NCBI GenBank assembly: GCA_030407315.1
Contig: JALQPE010002028.1
Span: 246,399-310,398, forward strand
DNA length: 64,000 nucleotides
Origin: Asparagopsis taxiformis
Lineage: Eukaryota > Rhodophyta > Florideophyceae > Bonnemaisoniales > Bonnemaisoniaceae
Reading direction: 5' to 3'
A model generated the notes under the pieces. It did no database searches. It was given only the letters and a program-made list of their open reading frames with translations, and was not told the origin of the DNA. Below, piece after piece: positions 10,974 through 20,838 of this stretch. Positions within the stretch are counted from its first letter, which is position 1. Each line of letters opens with the position of its first letter. The position numbers and the translations under genes are program-made.

Positions 10974-12724
10974 TCACTTGGCTGCACGGTCCTTCACCAC
11001 GCGCAATCGCTGCGCATCGTCCCGAGTTCGACGTGTATTGGGCGCAAATTTCTCCGCGTGTTTCCGCCGTTGATGACGCTGTACACAATAATTACGTCGG
11101 CACAAAAGTTAGAACACATTCGAGACACTGAAATCAAAGCCAGTAGAACAATATGCGCGCTCACCTTAAGGTCAAACATTTGACCAAAGGACATGGAACA
11201 GAATTCGCACGGGATTTTCTTGTCCTCGTGAATATTCTTCAAATGTCTATTGAGACTGCCCTGCTGCGAGAATGTCTTCTCACATTTGGGGCACTGTAAT
11301 CTGCCAGCGGCCACTATATTCGTCGATAACGTATCGGTCAAATTGGAACCATGTTCGTTCGCGTCGTTCACACTGTCATTACAGGCTACAGTGGATAGCG
11401 TCTTTGGCTGTTTCAGTTGCTTATCCTTTTCCACACAAACTGGCTTTGTAGACTTGACCTTCTTGTACACACCCGTAACACCTGCACCACATCGACCACT
11501 CACCCTGGATGTTTCAGACGAAAAAACGGAGACCACATTGGCATTATCATATGTGACACCACTACCTGGGATCGAAAGAGAACGGGATGTTATACCAACA
11601 CTGAAACGCTCACCGTCATCAAGCTTGAGGTTGGTATCAAACGGAATGGTGGTTTGCAATTTATCATTTTGCTCTGCAGCCGACTGCTCTTGTTCGCGTT
11701 GATGTTGTTCAAAGTTTAACGAGGAAGCCTGTAGCAATCGGAATCTGTCGGCAACCTGTCTCAAAGTGTCTGCTTCACATGAGCTGGACGGTCTGTACAG
11801 AACGGGTTTAACAACAAACCTGCTTGGACCGAGTGCGTACGAACAAGGAGTCATTTCAAGAGACTGTTCAACTCTTTTAGTATTAACGACATGTGCTGTG
11901 ATTTTGACGTGAGAAATGTTTCGAATGAGACTGAGACGACTGCGAATATTATGATAGGCATCCACGGGATCGTCAGTGATATCTTGTGCGATGGGCGGTG
12001 GCCATACGGAAGACGAGCGCAAGTCGATATCAAGCGAGGAGTTGGTAGTCATAGATTGTCTACAACAACAACCCGGAGAGCCTCTGGCCATGCAGAACAC
12101 ACAACGGGGGAGCTCTACAAAGCTTATGAGAGAGGTGGGCGAATTGGGCAACGAGCCGCCGGGAGCGACATTGGTGAACAAGGCAAGTGTACCGGTGCAT
12201 CCTGCGGATTGAAAGGGAACAGAAGCGTTGTGTGGAACGAGGATCTTACAGGTGACGATTAATGTACCATCTTGCATCCATGAAAACTCCATGATATTAA
12301 TGGAGCGGGAAATGCCCATGTCGATGACCATGCGGCGCTCAGTGGTACGATAACTATGCATGCAAGCGGGGTTTCTGCTCGCGGCGGGGCCGAGGGCGCA
12401 GATGAGATGCTTGTGATAGTTTGTGGAGGCGACGACTGTGCCGCACATGAACTGGCCGACTGCGTGATCGGGGATGAACATTTCGCCGAGGTTGAAGGAA
12501 TGGGAAAAGTCGGACCATGTATCGGGAACGGTAAAGTTGCAACAAAAGGCTAATCCCTGGGAGATGTTAGTGGGATTGAGAGTGGATGCGGGGTCGGAGT
12601 GAGCGAGCATGAGCCATTGGCGCAGAGGGGCGTGGGACATGAAGTGGCGCCAGAGCAAGGGGAAGAGCTCTGAGCCGTCGAACATGCGGCGAGAGGATTG
12701 GGGGCTGGCGATTGAGGCGGCCAT
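10974..12724 (-). CDS. C2H2 zinc-finger protein, two exons
   Basis: Exon 1 is 12724-11165 and exon 2 is 11078-10974, with an 86-nt intron (GTGAGC to TACAG). The join yields 554 residues. The two C2H2 fingers are Cys478-x2-Cys481-x12-His494-x4-His499 and Cys506-x2-Cys509-x12-His522-x4-His527. The intron falls inside the second finger, between Lys520 and Arg521, so both histidines of finger 2 come from exon 2 and the unspliced frame would lose them. The basic tail after the finger resembles a nuclear localisation signal. The first 200 residues form a folded-looking region with many Cys and aromatic residues that I do not recognise; residues about 290-470 are low-complexity. A DNA- or RNA-binding regulator is likely, with unknown targets. 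Confidence 0.75.
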
Positions 12725-12976
12725 AGTGCGCGGATTGATTTGTTGGAAGGGGGATGAGATGAGATGGCACGGAGGCGGGAGAGGTTATTTCTGGCTGAGG
12801 TGCGGGTGGTGAGTAAAAATGGGCAGAGAGAGTATGAGAAGCATTTTTCAATTACGCATTAATTGTACGGAAAACCATCGTTAGTCGTATGTTTCTAGAA
12901 GGAGACCAACTCTTTATCGTCGTGTCACTCGACGTGACAAGTGCGCCCGCACCGTTCCAGCACGACTCTACACTTG

Positions 12977-13936
12977 TTACCCTTCGCAAGGACACATGCG
13001 TCGGGTGTGTTCATACCACGCGCTGCAACTTGCCAACGTAACATCAGGGTTAACCAGACAGTATCCTCTCGCATGACTTGCCGGTGCTGTCAAACTCACG
13101 TAGCACGGCATATCCGCTCCTGCTGAACCTGCCGCCGCTTCTTCGCATTGCACGCATTCAAACATTCGTCGCAGCTTATCGCAGCTATTCAACACTTGGA
13201 ATCCGTTCTCCACACACTTCATCGCCAGCTTTTCGCACGCCTTATCGCAACTCTCTCTGCGCTCCGCCGCGATACCCACAATCGTTCTCTCCATCCGATT
13301 CATCTCCGCATCGCGCTCCTGCACCGATGTGTCGCCCACCTTGACCACGTACACCAAATATTTCATCCCATCATTGTTCGCAAACCTCACCGCTTCCCCA
13401 ACGCAAAGGCCCACAAGCTTGTCGTCCACCTCCTTCACCATCTGCCCCGACCCGATCACCACGTCCACCACCCCCGATTTCTCGCTCGAGTCGACGACAA
13501 ACCCCAGACGATCGACCGCTACGAAGCGCATTCGAACCGTGTCGCCCACTTGGATCTGCTTTCTCAACTTACCGCCGCACCCGGAAACCGACATGATCAA
13601 GTCGCTTCGCATCCGTTTTCCAGCCCCTCTCCACGGGTTTTTCGCCGAGTAATTTTCGCGAAACGGGTGTTGCAGAAGACCGAGATGCGTTACGTCCTTG
13701 TCCCGTAAACGCCCGTTCAGCGCCTCGTCTGTGCCAAGTTGCCCCACCGTTTGGCTGACGAAAAAGTACATGATTTGGAAGCATAGAAACGCTATGGCGA
13801 CCGCGATGGCTTTCCGCAAATGTTGGTGCTTGCGCTCTAGCATTATTCGCAACGGCGTTTCGCTTAACGAGTCACTTGACGGCCACAAACGAAAGGTGGA
13901 CAACTGATGGCGTCGTTGCGAATAGGGCCATTCCAT
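12977..13936 (-). CDS. Type II membrane protein with FKBP-like and Cys-rich luminal domains
   Basis: This is a 319-residue intronless protein. A basic N-terminus precedes one transmembrane helix at about 43-61 (AVAIAFLCFQIMYFFV). After a linker, residues about 128-205 resemble an FKBP-type fold: VGDTVRMRFVAVD, then VIGSGQMVKEVDDKLVGLCVGE, which matches the FKBP order of a beta strand, the IG-G-x-hydrophobic-x-G-hydrophobic helix and the GE-x turn. Key aromatic residues of the prolyl isomerase pocket are not evident, so activity is doubtful. The C-terminal 95 residues carry about a dozen cysteines (CDKACEKLAMKC, CDKLRRMFECVQC, RRMCPCEG) and resemble a Cys-rich module seen in algal secretory-pathway proteins. 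The topology places both domains in the ER or Golgi lumen. Initiation could also be at the Met codon at 13843. Confidence 0.6.
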   Translation of the reverse strand: MEWPYSQRRHQLSTFRLWPSSDSLSETPLRIMLERKHQHLRKAIAVAIAFLCFQIMYFFVSQTVGQLGTDEALNGRLRDKDVTHLGLLQHPFRENYSAKNPWRGAGKRMRSDLIMSVSGCGGKLRKQIQVGDTVRMRFVAVDRLGFVVDSSEKSGVVDVVIGSGQMVKEVDDKLVGLCVGEAVRFANNDGMKYLVYVVKVGDTSVQERDAEMNRMERTIVGIAAERRESCDKACEKLAMKCVENGFQVLNSCDKLRRMFECVQCEEAAAGSAGADMPCYVSLTAPASHARGYCLVNPDVTLASCSAWYEHTRRMCPCEG

Positions 13937-14092
13937 GCTTGAGCGCTTTGTTAACGGATATAGTATACGATATCAAGGTCGATCAACTAACACATGGGTC
14001 GACCTGCTGCCGTTCACTCGAGTACAAATTGTATCACGATTAAAATCTGATTTATGAGTCCAAGTCAGACAACGTGTCATCAAACAAAATTT

Positions 14093-14757
14093 CTATGTAC
14101 AACCATCATCATCTCGTCGCACGTTTCTTCGACGCTGTCTATCATCTTCAATTCGCCGGCTTCGCTGCCTCATCAGATCCTCAAACGATTTTCCGCGATT
14201 CGAAGTACGCCACACATACTCGGTACCAAGCATAGATAGGCCAACAATAGCAACGGCACCCAGAACACCTATTCCCGTCCCCAAACTCTCAAACGCGCGC
14301 ATTCGTGACCTCAATGTATGCACAGAATCGCGATGCGTGCCACGCGCTGCCCGGTCGACATTTGGCGGCTCCTGGTAACCGGAGCGAAATTGCGACTCGT
14401 TAGCACGCCGGTATCGAAACGTCGAAAAACTACCCTTGGACTGATGTTGTCGAACGCCGCCGCTGCGTGACCGCCTTGACATCAGTTCATGCTCTTTCTT
14501 CACCTTTTCAAATGCGTCTGTAATTTGTTGAAAACGTTGCTGACAATTGTTGGAGCCTTGATTAAGGTCTGGATGCCATCTAATGATTAGGCAAAGGGAC
14601 GCGAGTTAGTGCAAGTTGTTGCGTCTAGTCTGCATGAAGTGCACGAAACCTACTTGAAAGCTAATTTGCGGTAAGCATCTTGTATTTGTTTGGCAGTCGC
14701 TGTGCGCGGTAACCCGAGTATCGACCAAGGACATTGTTCACGTTCGGAATGCGTCAT
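14093..14757 (-). CDS. J-domain protein with C-terminal membrane anchor, two exons
   Basis: Exon 1 is 14757-14654 and exon 2 is 14579-14093, with a 74-nt intron (GTAGGT to TTAG), giving 196 residues. The intron splits the J domain two bases into a Lys codon right before Trp-His-Pro-Asp; splicing restores HPD at residues 37-39, which stimulates Hsp70 ATPase. After the J domain come a basic, low-complexity stretch, a hydrophobic helix at about 145-165 (LGTGIGVLGAVAIVGLSML) and a strongly basic tail. It is likely a membrane-tethered Hsp70 co-chaperone. The start at 14757 is chosen because the frame further upstream overlaps the last exon of the DTW gene, which ends at 14850. Confidence 0.8.
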
Positions 14758-14849
14758 GTGTGTCAGGATGTGAAACAATTGCTGTCGCGATGCAGTCGAG
14801 TGCCAATTATCAACTTTTCTACTTGAAATCTCTTTTTGCTGATAAATTA

Positions 14850-15906
14850 TCACATATGGTACTCTTGGCTTTCTGCATCCGTCAACGAAGGCCGAACCCG
14901 TTCGAGCGGATGCAATTGAGATTGTGAGAATCTTTGAGCTTCTGCGCATTGCACAACCGCATCCACAGCCTTCTTAACAACCTCGCTCGCCTGACCTTCT
15001 CCAAGCTGCTCTAACACCATTGCCGCCGCTACGCGAGTGAACAAAACTCAAAAGTTAGCAATCGTAAACATCACAACATTCAACTCAAAATGTCAACAAA
15101 CCTTGCGCTGTACAAACGCGATGTTCCTCCGTTTGTTTCCTGATCGGATTCAGCCACGACTGCACCGCAGCCTCCCGCAACCGAATCCGCGGAAGATAAG
15201 AAGGCATGAATCGGTCCAGATTCTTCGCCTGTCGAGACGTTCCGTCAAGCAGAATAAGCGTAAGTGGTTTATTCCTGTCCAATTCCTTCCCGTGTCTGCT
15301 CCGCATATGCCGAAACTGATCCACAGTTACAGAGTCTCGATTGGGGAACAGCACAATGGTAGATTCTCGATTCTGTGCAATATGATCCAACATAGCTTTT
15401 TCCTCCCCACGAATGCCCCTGATAGTTCGCTTTGCACCAGCAACAAGACACAGTAGACTTCCAGTATTATTGCTCCGACCAAATTCCCCTACGTGCTGAA
15501 ACACCCACAGATGATGCGGAATAGTCGTTCGCCCAACATGGTCGCAAATACATCGATTCTTTTGATACAAACACTTCTCGCACGAAGATGTCGCTAGACG
15601 CACGCGATTCATCAGCAATGTGAATGATACCACCATTTCGTGTCGATCCTCCGCATCACGACATTGCTCCAGATATCGCGATAGAATGCTGCGCCCGTTT
15701 TGATGTATCATGTCCGGTCCGAATTTTCGTACAACTCCGTCATCTATCATTTGCTGCGCGAACGGTGGCAAAATTGGCCGAATATGCTTCTCCAGAGCGC
15801 CCCAATTCTCCTTTGGTTCTAGCGGCCGGACCACTGTGCTGCGACGCAGCAGATTTGCACATCGCCCAATGTGCAAACTGCATGGTCTTTGAGATAGATA
15901 TTGCAT
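14850..15906 (-). CDS. DTW-domain tRNA-uridine aminocarboxypropyltransferase, two exons
   Basis: Exon 1 is 15906-15102 and exon 2 is 15028-14850, with a 73-nt intron (GTTTGT to GTAG). The join gives 327 residues and restores the family ending Arg-Val-Cys-Thr-Ala-Gln-Ala-Ala-Ala. The domain order is a Cys cluster (CEKCLYQKNRCIC), an NNTGSLLCLV turn that binds S-adenosylmethionine in relatives, then Asp221-Gly-Thr-Ser224 with QAKNLDRFMP and LPRIRL. DTW proteins (bacterial TapT, human DTWD1/2) add the acp group to uridine in tRNA. The eponymous Asp-x-Thr-Trp here ends in Ser where Trp is usual. The N-terminus (MQYLSQRPCSLHIGRCANLLRR in part) looks like an organelle targeting peptide, so the enzyme may modify mitochondrial or plastid tRNA; another ATG lies 30 codons upstream. 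Confidence 0.85.
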
Positions 15907-16226
15907 TTTCGGGAAATGTCCGTAGATCGATGCGATAGATGTGATGGTCAGGTGGAAATGGTGATTGAGATGGAGGTGGCATGGATCATGGATCATGACG
16001 GTGGCTACAGTCAATTTAAGACGATACTTCAAATTTCGATAATTTACGGTTCATCTCGATCGAAAGGATGCACCTGTTGTCATGTTTTTATTTCCAGCTC
16101 ATCCTCTTTGACTTTGAACTCTTCATGTACAAAAGTGCTCAGTGCTCATGCTGCAGGGATGGCATCTATTTAGCTAGGATTTTCTCGTCGTTTCATTGAT
16201 TATCTTTCAACGCGACGCATGTTTCC
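15907..16226. promoter_or_regulatory. Divergent promoter region of the DTW and TATDN1 genes
   Basis: This 320-base stretch lies between two oppositely transcribed genes and must hold both promoters. The proximal part contains GATGGAGGTGGCATGGATCATGG-like purine repeats. I see no clear TATA box. Confidence 0.4.
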
Positions 16227-17246
16227 ATGCTCTCAAAATCGACCGGGGTCTTCATATCAACGACTCTCCCAACACTGAAACGTCTATCCAACATGCACTT
16301 CATCGAAATTGCCGCGAATCTCACTGATGACATGTACAAGGGAATATACAACGGGTCCCAGAGACATCCACCAGATTTGGATCTCGTAATGTCGAGGGCG
16401 CGATCTGCTGGAGTTGTCAAAACAATTGTCACCGCAGGAACGCTTTCACAGGCTGAACAAGCTCTCGATCTTGTCCAAGCAGACCCATCTTTGTTCTGTA
16501 CAGTTGGTGTCCATCCCACGAGAGCCAGTGAGATGGGGAGTGATCCTGTTGCATACTGCGACAAGCTGTTGGAAGTAATCCAACAAGGCGGTCGAAAAGT
16601 AGTAGCTGTCGGTGAATGTGGCCTTGATTATGACCGAACACGGTTTTGCAGTGAAGAGCAGCAGCTGCCCGGATTCATGGCTCAATTTGTTCTTGCAGAG
16701 AAAACCCGCTTGCCAATGTTTCTTCACAATCGAAACACCAGAGGTGATTTCTATCGCCTGATGAAAGAAAATCGCTCAAGATTCACCAAAGGTGTGGTGC
16801 ATTCATTTACTGGTACTCGCAAAGAAATGGAGGCATTGGTTGACCTCGACTTATACATCGGCGTTAATGGGTGTTCGCTGAAAACTGAAGCTAATCTGGA
16901 AGTTGCAAAAGCGATTCCATTGGATAAACTTATGTTGGAAACGGACTGTCCGTACTGTGAGATAAGAAATTCCCATGCCGGCTCATCATTCATTAAGAGT
17001 CGGTGGGACGCGAAAGACAAGAAGAAATACTCTGCAGAGGCGATGGTGAAGGGGCGCTCTGAACCATGCCAAATCCGTCAAGTGTGCGAAGTTCTGTCAG
17101 CATCAAAATCTATACCGGAAGAAGATATCGCTCGAGCTGCTTTCAACAATAGTATGCAAGTCTTTTTTCCAGAAGAGGCTGAACACATGGGGTCCTCCCC
17201 CTATGATCTAAGTATTGGAGCAGTAGCCTCTACATCAGGAACATAA
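16227..17246 (+). CDS. TATDN1: TatD-family deoxyribonuclease, TATDN1 type
   Basis: This is a 339-residue intronless protein of the TatD amidohydrolase-like family. The order IAANLTDDMYKGIYNG, TVGVHPTRA, AVGECGLDYDR, MFLHNRN, VVHSFTGT, YIGVNGCSLKTEANL and LETDCPYC matches the eukaryotic TATDN1 orthologue nearly block by block. The metal ligands (Glu in GECGLD, His in FLHNR and VVHSF, Asp in ETD) are present; the N-terminal HxH of bacterial TatD is replaced by AAN, as in TATDN1. Such enzymes are 3'-5' exonucleases or DNases linked to DNA repair and apoptosis. The Met codon at 16293 matches the usual N-terminus; the ATG at 16227 adds 22 residues with a weak mitochondrial-targeting look. The gene is convergent with the BioF-like gene, with 30 bases between stops. 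Confidence 0.92.
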   Translation: MLSKSTGVFISTTLPTLKRLSNMHFIEIAANLTDDMYKGIYNGSQRHPPDLDLVMSRARSAGVVKTIVTAGTLSQAEQALDLVQADPSLFCTVGVHPTRASEMGSDPVAYCDKLLEVIQQGGRKVVAVGECGLDYDRTRFCSEEQQLPGFMAQFVLAEKTRLPMFLHNRNTRGDFYRLMKENRSRFTKGVVHSFTGTRKEMEALVDLDLYIGVNGCSLKTEANLEVAKAIPLDKLMLETDCPYCEIRNSHAGSSFIKSRWDAKDKKKYSAEAMVKGRSEPCQIRQVCEVLSASKSIPEEDIARAAFNNSMQVFFPEEAEHMGSSPYDLSIGAVASTSGT

Positions 17247-17276
17247 GCTAGATACGTGCATTGTACTCGGTCATAT

Positions 17277-18500
17277 CTATAACATTGCGACTGATGTTGA
17301 TGCTTGAAGCGCCTCTGCAATAGATCTAACCAAACCCAATACCTCTGCCTCTGAATTATGTGCATGAATGATGATTCGAATTCTCTCTGAGCCGCGAGGT
17401 ACAGTGGGGGAGCGAATAGGATAGACATCATATCCGAAATCTCTGAGAGTTTCAGAGACTCTGACACAATTGGCGTTACCCGAAACTAGCACACCCTGAA
17501 TAGGGCTTTTTGCTTCCATAGGGATCACCACATTTGGCGGAAGCATATCACGAGCCATTCGTCGAAAGTATTGAACACGATTCCACAATCGCTTCCTAGC
17601 ATCATGAGCGTGCTTTGACGTTGCAAATTCATACACTGCGTGCAAGATAAAGATACTGTGTGGTGGCAGTGCAGTCGAGTAAATTAACGGTCTGGCATAG
17701 TTCACGAGATATTGCATCACGAATGCAGGTCCCAAAACCACTGCACCATGCGCACCGTAGGCTTTTCCAAAAGTGATGACTCTTGCAAGGAGATTCTTAT
17801 GGTTCGCAACATTCAAATAAACAGCCAGTCCTTCACCGTTCTCACCATACATCCCACCAGCATGAGCTTCGTCAGCAATGACGTAAACTTCTCGACTAGT
17901 TCTCTTCTGCAGCGTACCCGCTACTTCTAGAATCTCTCGAAGAGGAGCAACATCGCCATCCATAGAATACACAGTTTCAATGCAAATTAGTATACTACCA
18001 CGATGCCTTTGCATAGCTAGTTCAAGTTTCTGCGACACAGATTTGATGCAATTGTGACGGAACGATATCAGATTTTCTCTGGCCCTTCCCATTCGCATGC
18101 CGTCATGCATCGATGCATGGATGAGTTCATCGTATACAATAACGTCGGCGGTGCCAGGTAGGCAGGACAGGATGGATAAATTTGCGTCATACCCCGAGTT
18201 GAACAGAAGACAAGCCTCCGCTTGATGAAATTTTGCTGCAATCCGTTCGAGTTGTGAGATGGATTCTGAATGGCCAGATAGTAGACGCGATCCTGTTGCT
18301 CCTGATTGCCCCCGGGAAAGTCTCAATGCTTTGTTGCTGTGAAGATACTCCCGAAATGGCCCTGCTCGAGCGAAGCCCAAATAATCGTTGGACGAAAAAT
18401 CACTCAATGATTTCTCTGGGGATCTCAAGGTACGTAGTAGACCATTGTCCCTACGAATACTCAAAACCTTCGGTATCCGTTGGCTCAATTGCTCATCCAT
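17277..18500 (-). CDS. PLP-dependent alpha-oxoamine synthase, BioF (KAPA synthase)-like
   Basis: This is a 407-residue fold-type I aminotransferase of the class II alpha-oxoamine synthase family. The motifs are DFSSNDYLGF, a GATGSRLLSGH substrate segment, VYSMDGD, ADEAHAGGMYG and TFGKAYGAHGA with the PLP-binding lysine at residue 246. The best fit is 8-amino-7-oxononanoate synthase of biotin synthesis; glycine C-acetyltransferase is the main alternative. The ATG at 18500 is the first in frame; the frame continues another 38 codons upstream without ATG, so a 5' exon is possible. The C-terminus ends Ala-Met-Leu, which only loosely resembles a peroxisomal PTS1; plant BioF is peroxisomal by PTS1, so this is worth noting but unproven. 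Confidence 0.82.
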   Translation of the reverse strand: MDEQLSQRIPKVLSIRRDNGLLRTLRSPEKSLSDFSSNDYLGFARAGPFREYLHSNKALRLSRGQSGATGSRLLSGHSESISQLERIAAKFHQAEACLLFNSGYDANLSILSCLPGTADVIVYDELIHASMHDGMRMGRARENLISFRHNCIKSVSQKLELAMQRHRGSILICIETVYSMDGDVAPLREILEVAGTLQKRTSREVYVIADEAHAGGMYGENGEGLAVYLNVANHKNLLARVITFGKAYGAHGAVVLGPAFVMQYLVNYARPLIYSTALPPHSIFILHAVYEFATSKHAHDARKRLWNRVQYFRRMARDMLPPNVVIPMEAKSPIQGVLVSGNANCVRVSETLRDFGYDVYPIRSPTVPRGSERIRIIIHAHNSEAEVLGLVRSIAEALQASTSVAML

Positions 18501-18740
18501 GAATGAATCTAGGGTCGCCAAACGGAATGCGCGTTGAGGACGCAGATTTCGTTCTTTATATATGATAAAGTCTGATCTGAACGGGGCGGTTATCCAACAG
18601 CACTTTGCGAACAAAAATTAGTAGTCCTGCCAACTTCTGGTGTGCGAAATAGATTCAAGTGTTTGTGGACGGCAATAAAATTGTTCTGCGACATTGTGTT
18701 TGTTTCAGGACTCTATACCCATCTATCTACAAATCTAGAA

Positions 18741-20321
18741 CTACAGAACGAAGTGTTCCCTCCTAATCTGCACATCACGATCAGCAAGGCTTCCGTTTGT
18801 ATGAAGAGAACCAGACATTAACCGCGCTCTTAACGCTGCAAGACCCGCCTCTGAACACAGTGATTTAAGATCTGCGCCGGACCGACCAGATGTAATCCTT
18901 GCAATTTCAGAGAGATCAATATCACTAGCTAGTGGCAATCCTGAACTGTGGATTCTCAATATCTCCAGACGTGATTGTTCATCAGGAAGATCTACCTTCA
19001 ATACATCATCAAAACGACCTGGTCTGATCAGTGCGTCATCTAACAGATCGAGCCGATTCGTCGCGCCGATTACAAGTACCCCAGAGGCTGACACAACGCC
19101 ATCCATCTCTGTGAGAAGCGTACTGAGAACACGTTCTTGTACACCGTTACCATCTGTTTGACCACCGCCTGTGGACCGTTTGCCAACAATGGCATCAAGC
19201 TCATCCAGAAACAATATACAAGGGGCAGCAGCTCTAGCAGATGCAAAGGCTTGACGCAGGATTCTCTCAGCTTCTCCAAGATAACACGAAAAGATGTCAG
19301 CTCCATTGAGTCGTAGAAATGCGACATGACTTTGACAGGCTGCCGCTCTGACAAGCGTGGTCTTGCTGCAACCTGGAGGACCATGCAGCAAAATGCCCCG
19401 GGGTGCTTTCAAACCCAATCTAGAAAACGTTGAGGAGTAACGCAATGGCCATTCCACTGCCATTTTTAAGCGCTTCTTTACCTCTGCTACACCGCCAATC
19501 TCATCCCACGAACAATTTGGAACTTCCGCAGCGAATGCATCGCGCAACACAGACGGAGTTACGCGGTGGAAGGCATTAAGGATATCTTCCGATGATGGTT
19601 GGGCATTCTGAACGGAGACGGAAGAATATTTGGCAAAGGAGCGCGCCTCTGTACAAATAGCAGCCAGGTCAGCAGCAACAAACCCTGAAGCACGATCGGC
19701 AATATTACGCAATGTGGCGTCATTTATAGATGGTTCCAGTGAACGTAAGATGGCATATCGTTGAGAGGAGGTCGGTGGAAGTAGGTTGACTTCGCGCTCG
19801 AATCGACCAGGCGTTCTAAGACGAGGATCAATTGCGTTTGGTCTGTTAGTTGCTGCTATGACATATATGAAACAGGAGTTTTGGTGATCGCTTGTGTTTT
19901 GATTGTAGTTGGATGTATTCATTAACGCAAGCAGGAAACATGTTGCGCGATTGGAAGTTTGACGAGATAAAGACGAGGTCTGATTAGGACATATGGAATC
20001 GACTTCGTCAATAAACACGATACGCCTGAGCACCTCAGAACTTGTCTCAGGGAAGTCAATGCGTTGCTGTGGTGAGGACGCAAATGCTTCCTTGAGTCGC
20101 AGGTGCACATCTGGTCCCGGAGATATAACGGTTATAGGAATTGCAGCTTGTTGAGCTGCTATTCGGACCGCATGTGTCTTCCCGACGCCAGGAGGGCCGG
20201 AGAGAAGGAGAGCTCGTGGAGGAGTGGTTCCCAATTGAAGGAAATGGGCTGGATTGGCATGGAGAAGGTTCCTGACGGCAACTAACGCATCAGTATCAGC
20301 GACAATCATCGGCCGACTCAT
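18741..20321 (-). CDS. Double AAA ATPase, AFG2B/SPATA5L1-like
   Basis: This is a 526-residue intronless protein with two AAA modules. Module 1 has Walker A GPPGVGKT (42-49), Walker B IVFIDEVDS (about 101-109) and ATNRPNAIDPRLRTPGRFERE. Module 2 has GPPGCSKT (314-321), FLDELDAIVGKRS and GATNRLDLLDDALIRPGRFD. The Cys-Ser/Ala before Lys in the second P-loop and the HGPPGC-KTTLVRA context are characteristic of the SPATA5L1 (AFG2B) branch of the CDC48/p97 group. In animals this protein acts in the 55LCC complex and in ribosome maturation. The N-terminal domain preceding module 1 is almost absent (about 40 residues against about 230 in human), so either it is truly truncated or a 5' exon is missing. 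The first ATG is at 20321. Confidence 0.85.
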   Translation of the reverse strand: MSRPMIVADTDALVAVRNLLHANPAHFLQLGTTPPRALLLSGPPGVGKTHAVRIAAQQAAIPITVISPGPDVHLRLKEAFASSPQQRIDFPETSSEVLRRIVFIDEVDSICPNQTSSLSRQTSNRATCFLLALMNTSNYNQNTSDHQNSCFIYVIAATNRPNAIDPRLRTPGRFEREVNLLPPTSSQRYAILRSLEPSINDATLRNIADRASGFVAADLAAICTEARSFAKYSSVSVQNAQPSSEDILNAFHRVTPSVLRDAFAAEVPNCSWDEIGGVAEVKKRLKMAVEWPLRYSSTFSRLGLKAPRGILLHGPPGCSKTTLVRAAACQSHVAFLRLNGADIFSCYLGEAERILRQAFASARAAAPCILFLDELDAIVGKRSTGGGQTDGNGVQERVLSTLLTEMDGVVSASGVLVIGATNRLDLLDDALIRPGRFDDVLKVDLPDEQSRLEILRIHSSGLPLASDIDLSEIARITSGRSGADLKSLCSEAGLAALRARLMSGSLHTNGSLADRDVQIRREHFVL

Positions 20322-20500
20322 TGACGGCTTGGCCGGCGATGGGAGGGTGGAAATGATGCCAAAATATATACAAGTACGTTTTTACGACACGTAAAATATC
20401 GATTCCATTGTAGTCCAACATGGCGTAGACGAGATATCCAGCACTGCTCGGGATATAAAACACATCAGCTGAACAATCTCCACTCGGGCGCAAGTCCATC

Positions 20501-20812
20501 ATGTTTCGCGTTTCGAGCTCATTCACTGGATGGCGGGTTCAACACAGACAACACGTTTCTTATCTATTGCGTTGGGTGTGTAATGAGACTTTGCATGGTG
20601 AACGAGTCCCCGTGTCACGCTACCTTGTACCGATATCCTCATCTATGTTACTGCAAAATAGTACATCAGGGATTCCGCAACGCATGCTATCCCGCAATGC
20701 AGAGTCCTCAAGCGATTCGCATGACCGACCTCTCCATCGCAACCAAAAATCTACGGCAACCGTAACCCACGAAGACGTCCTAGGATCAATTCAAGTGTTC
20801 CTTTCGAGATGA
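20501..20812 (+). CDS. Small hypothetical protein
   Basis: This is a 103-codon open frame starting at ATG 20501 and divergent to the AAA ATPase. The N-terminus is basic and Ser-rich (MFRVSSSFTGWRVQHRQH), which could be a mitochondrial targeting signal; the rest is Ser/Asn/Arg-rich without a fold I recognise. It ends 26 bases before the convergent IMP2-like stop. It fits the spacing of the gene island, but coding potential is not strong, and an ORF of similar length runs in another frame. Confidence 0.3.
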   Translation: MFRVSSSFTGWRVQHRQHVSYLLRWVCNETLHGERVPVSRYLVPISSSMLLQNSTSGIPQRMLSRNAESSSDSHDRPLHRNQKSTATVTHEDVLGSIQVFLSR

Positions 20813-20838
20813 ATTGTAGAAACCGCTATGAATAATCC

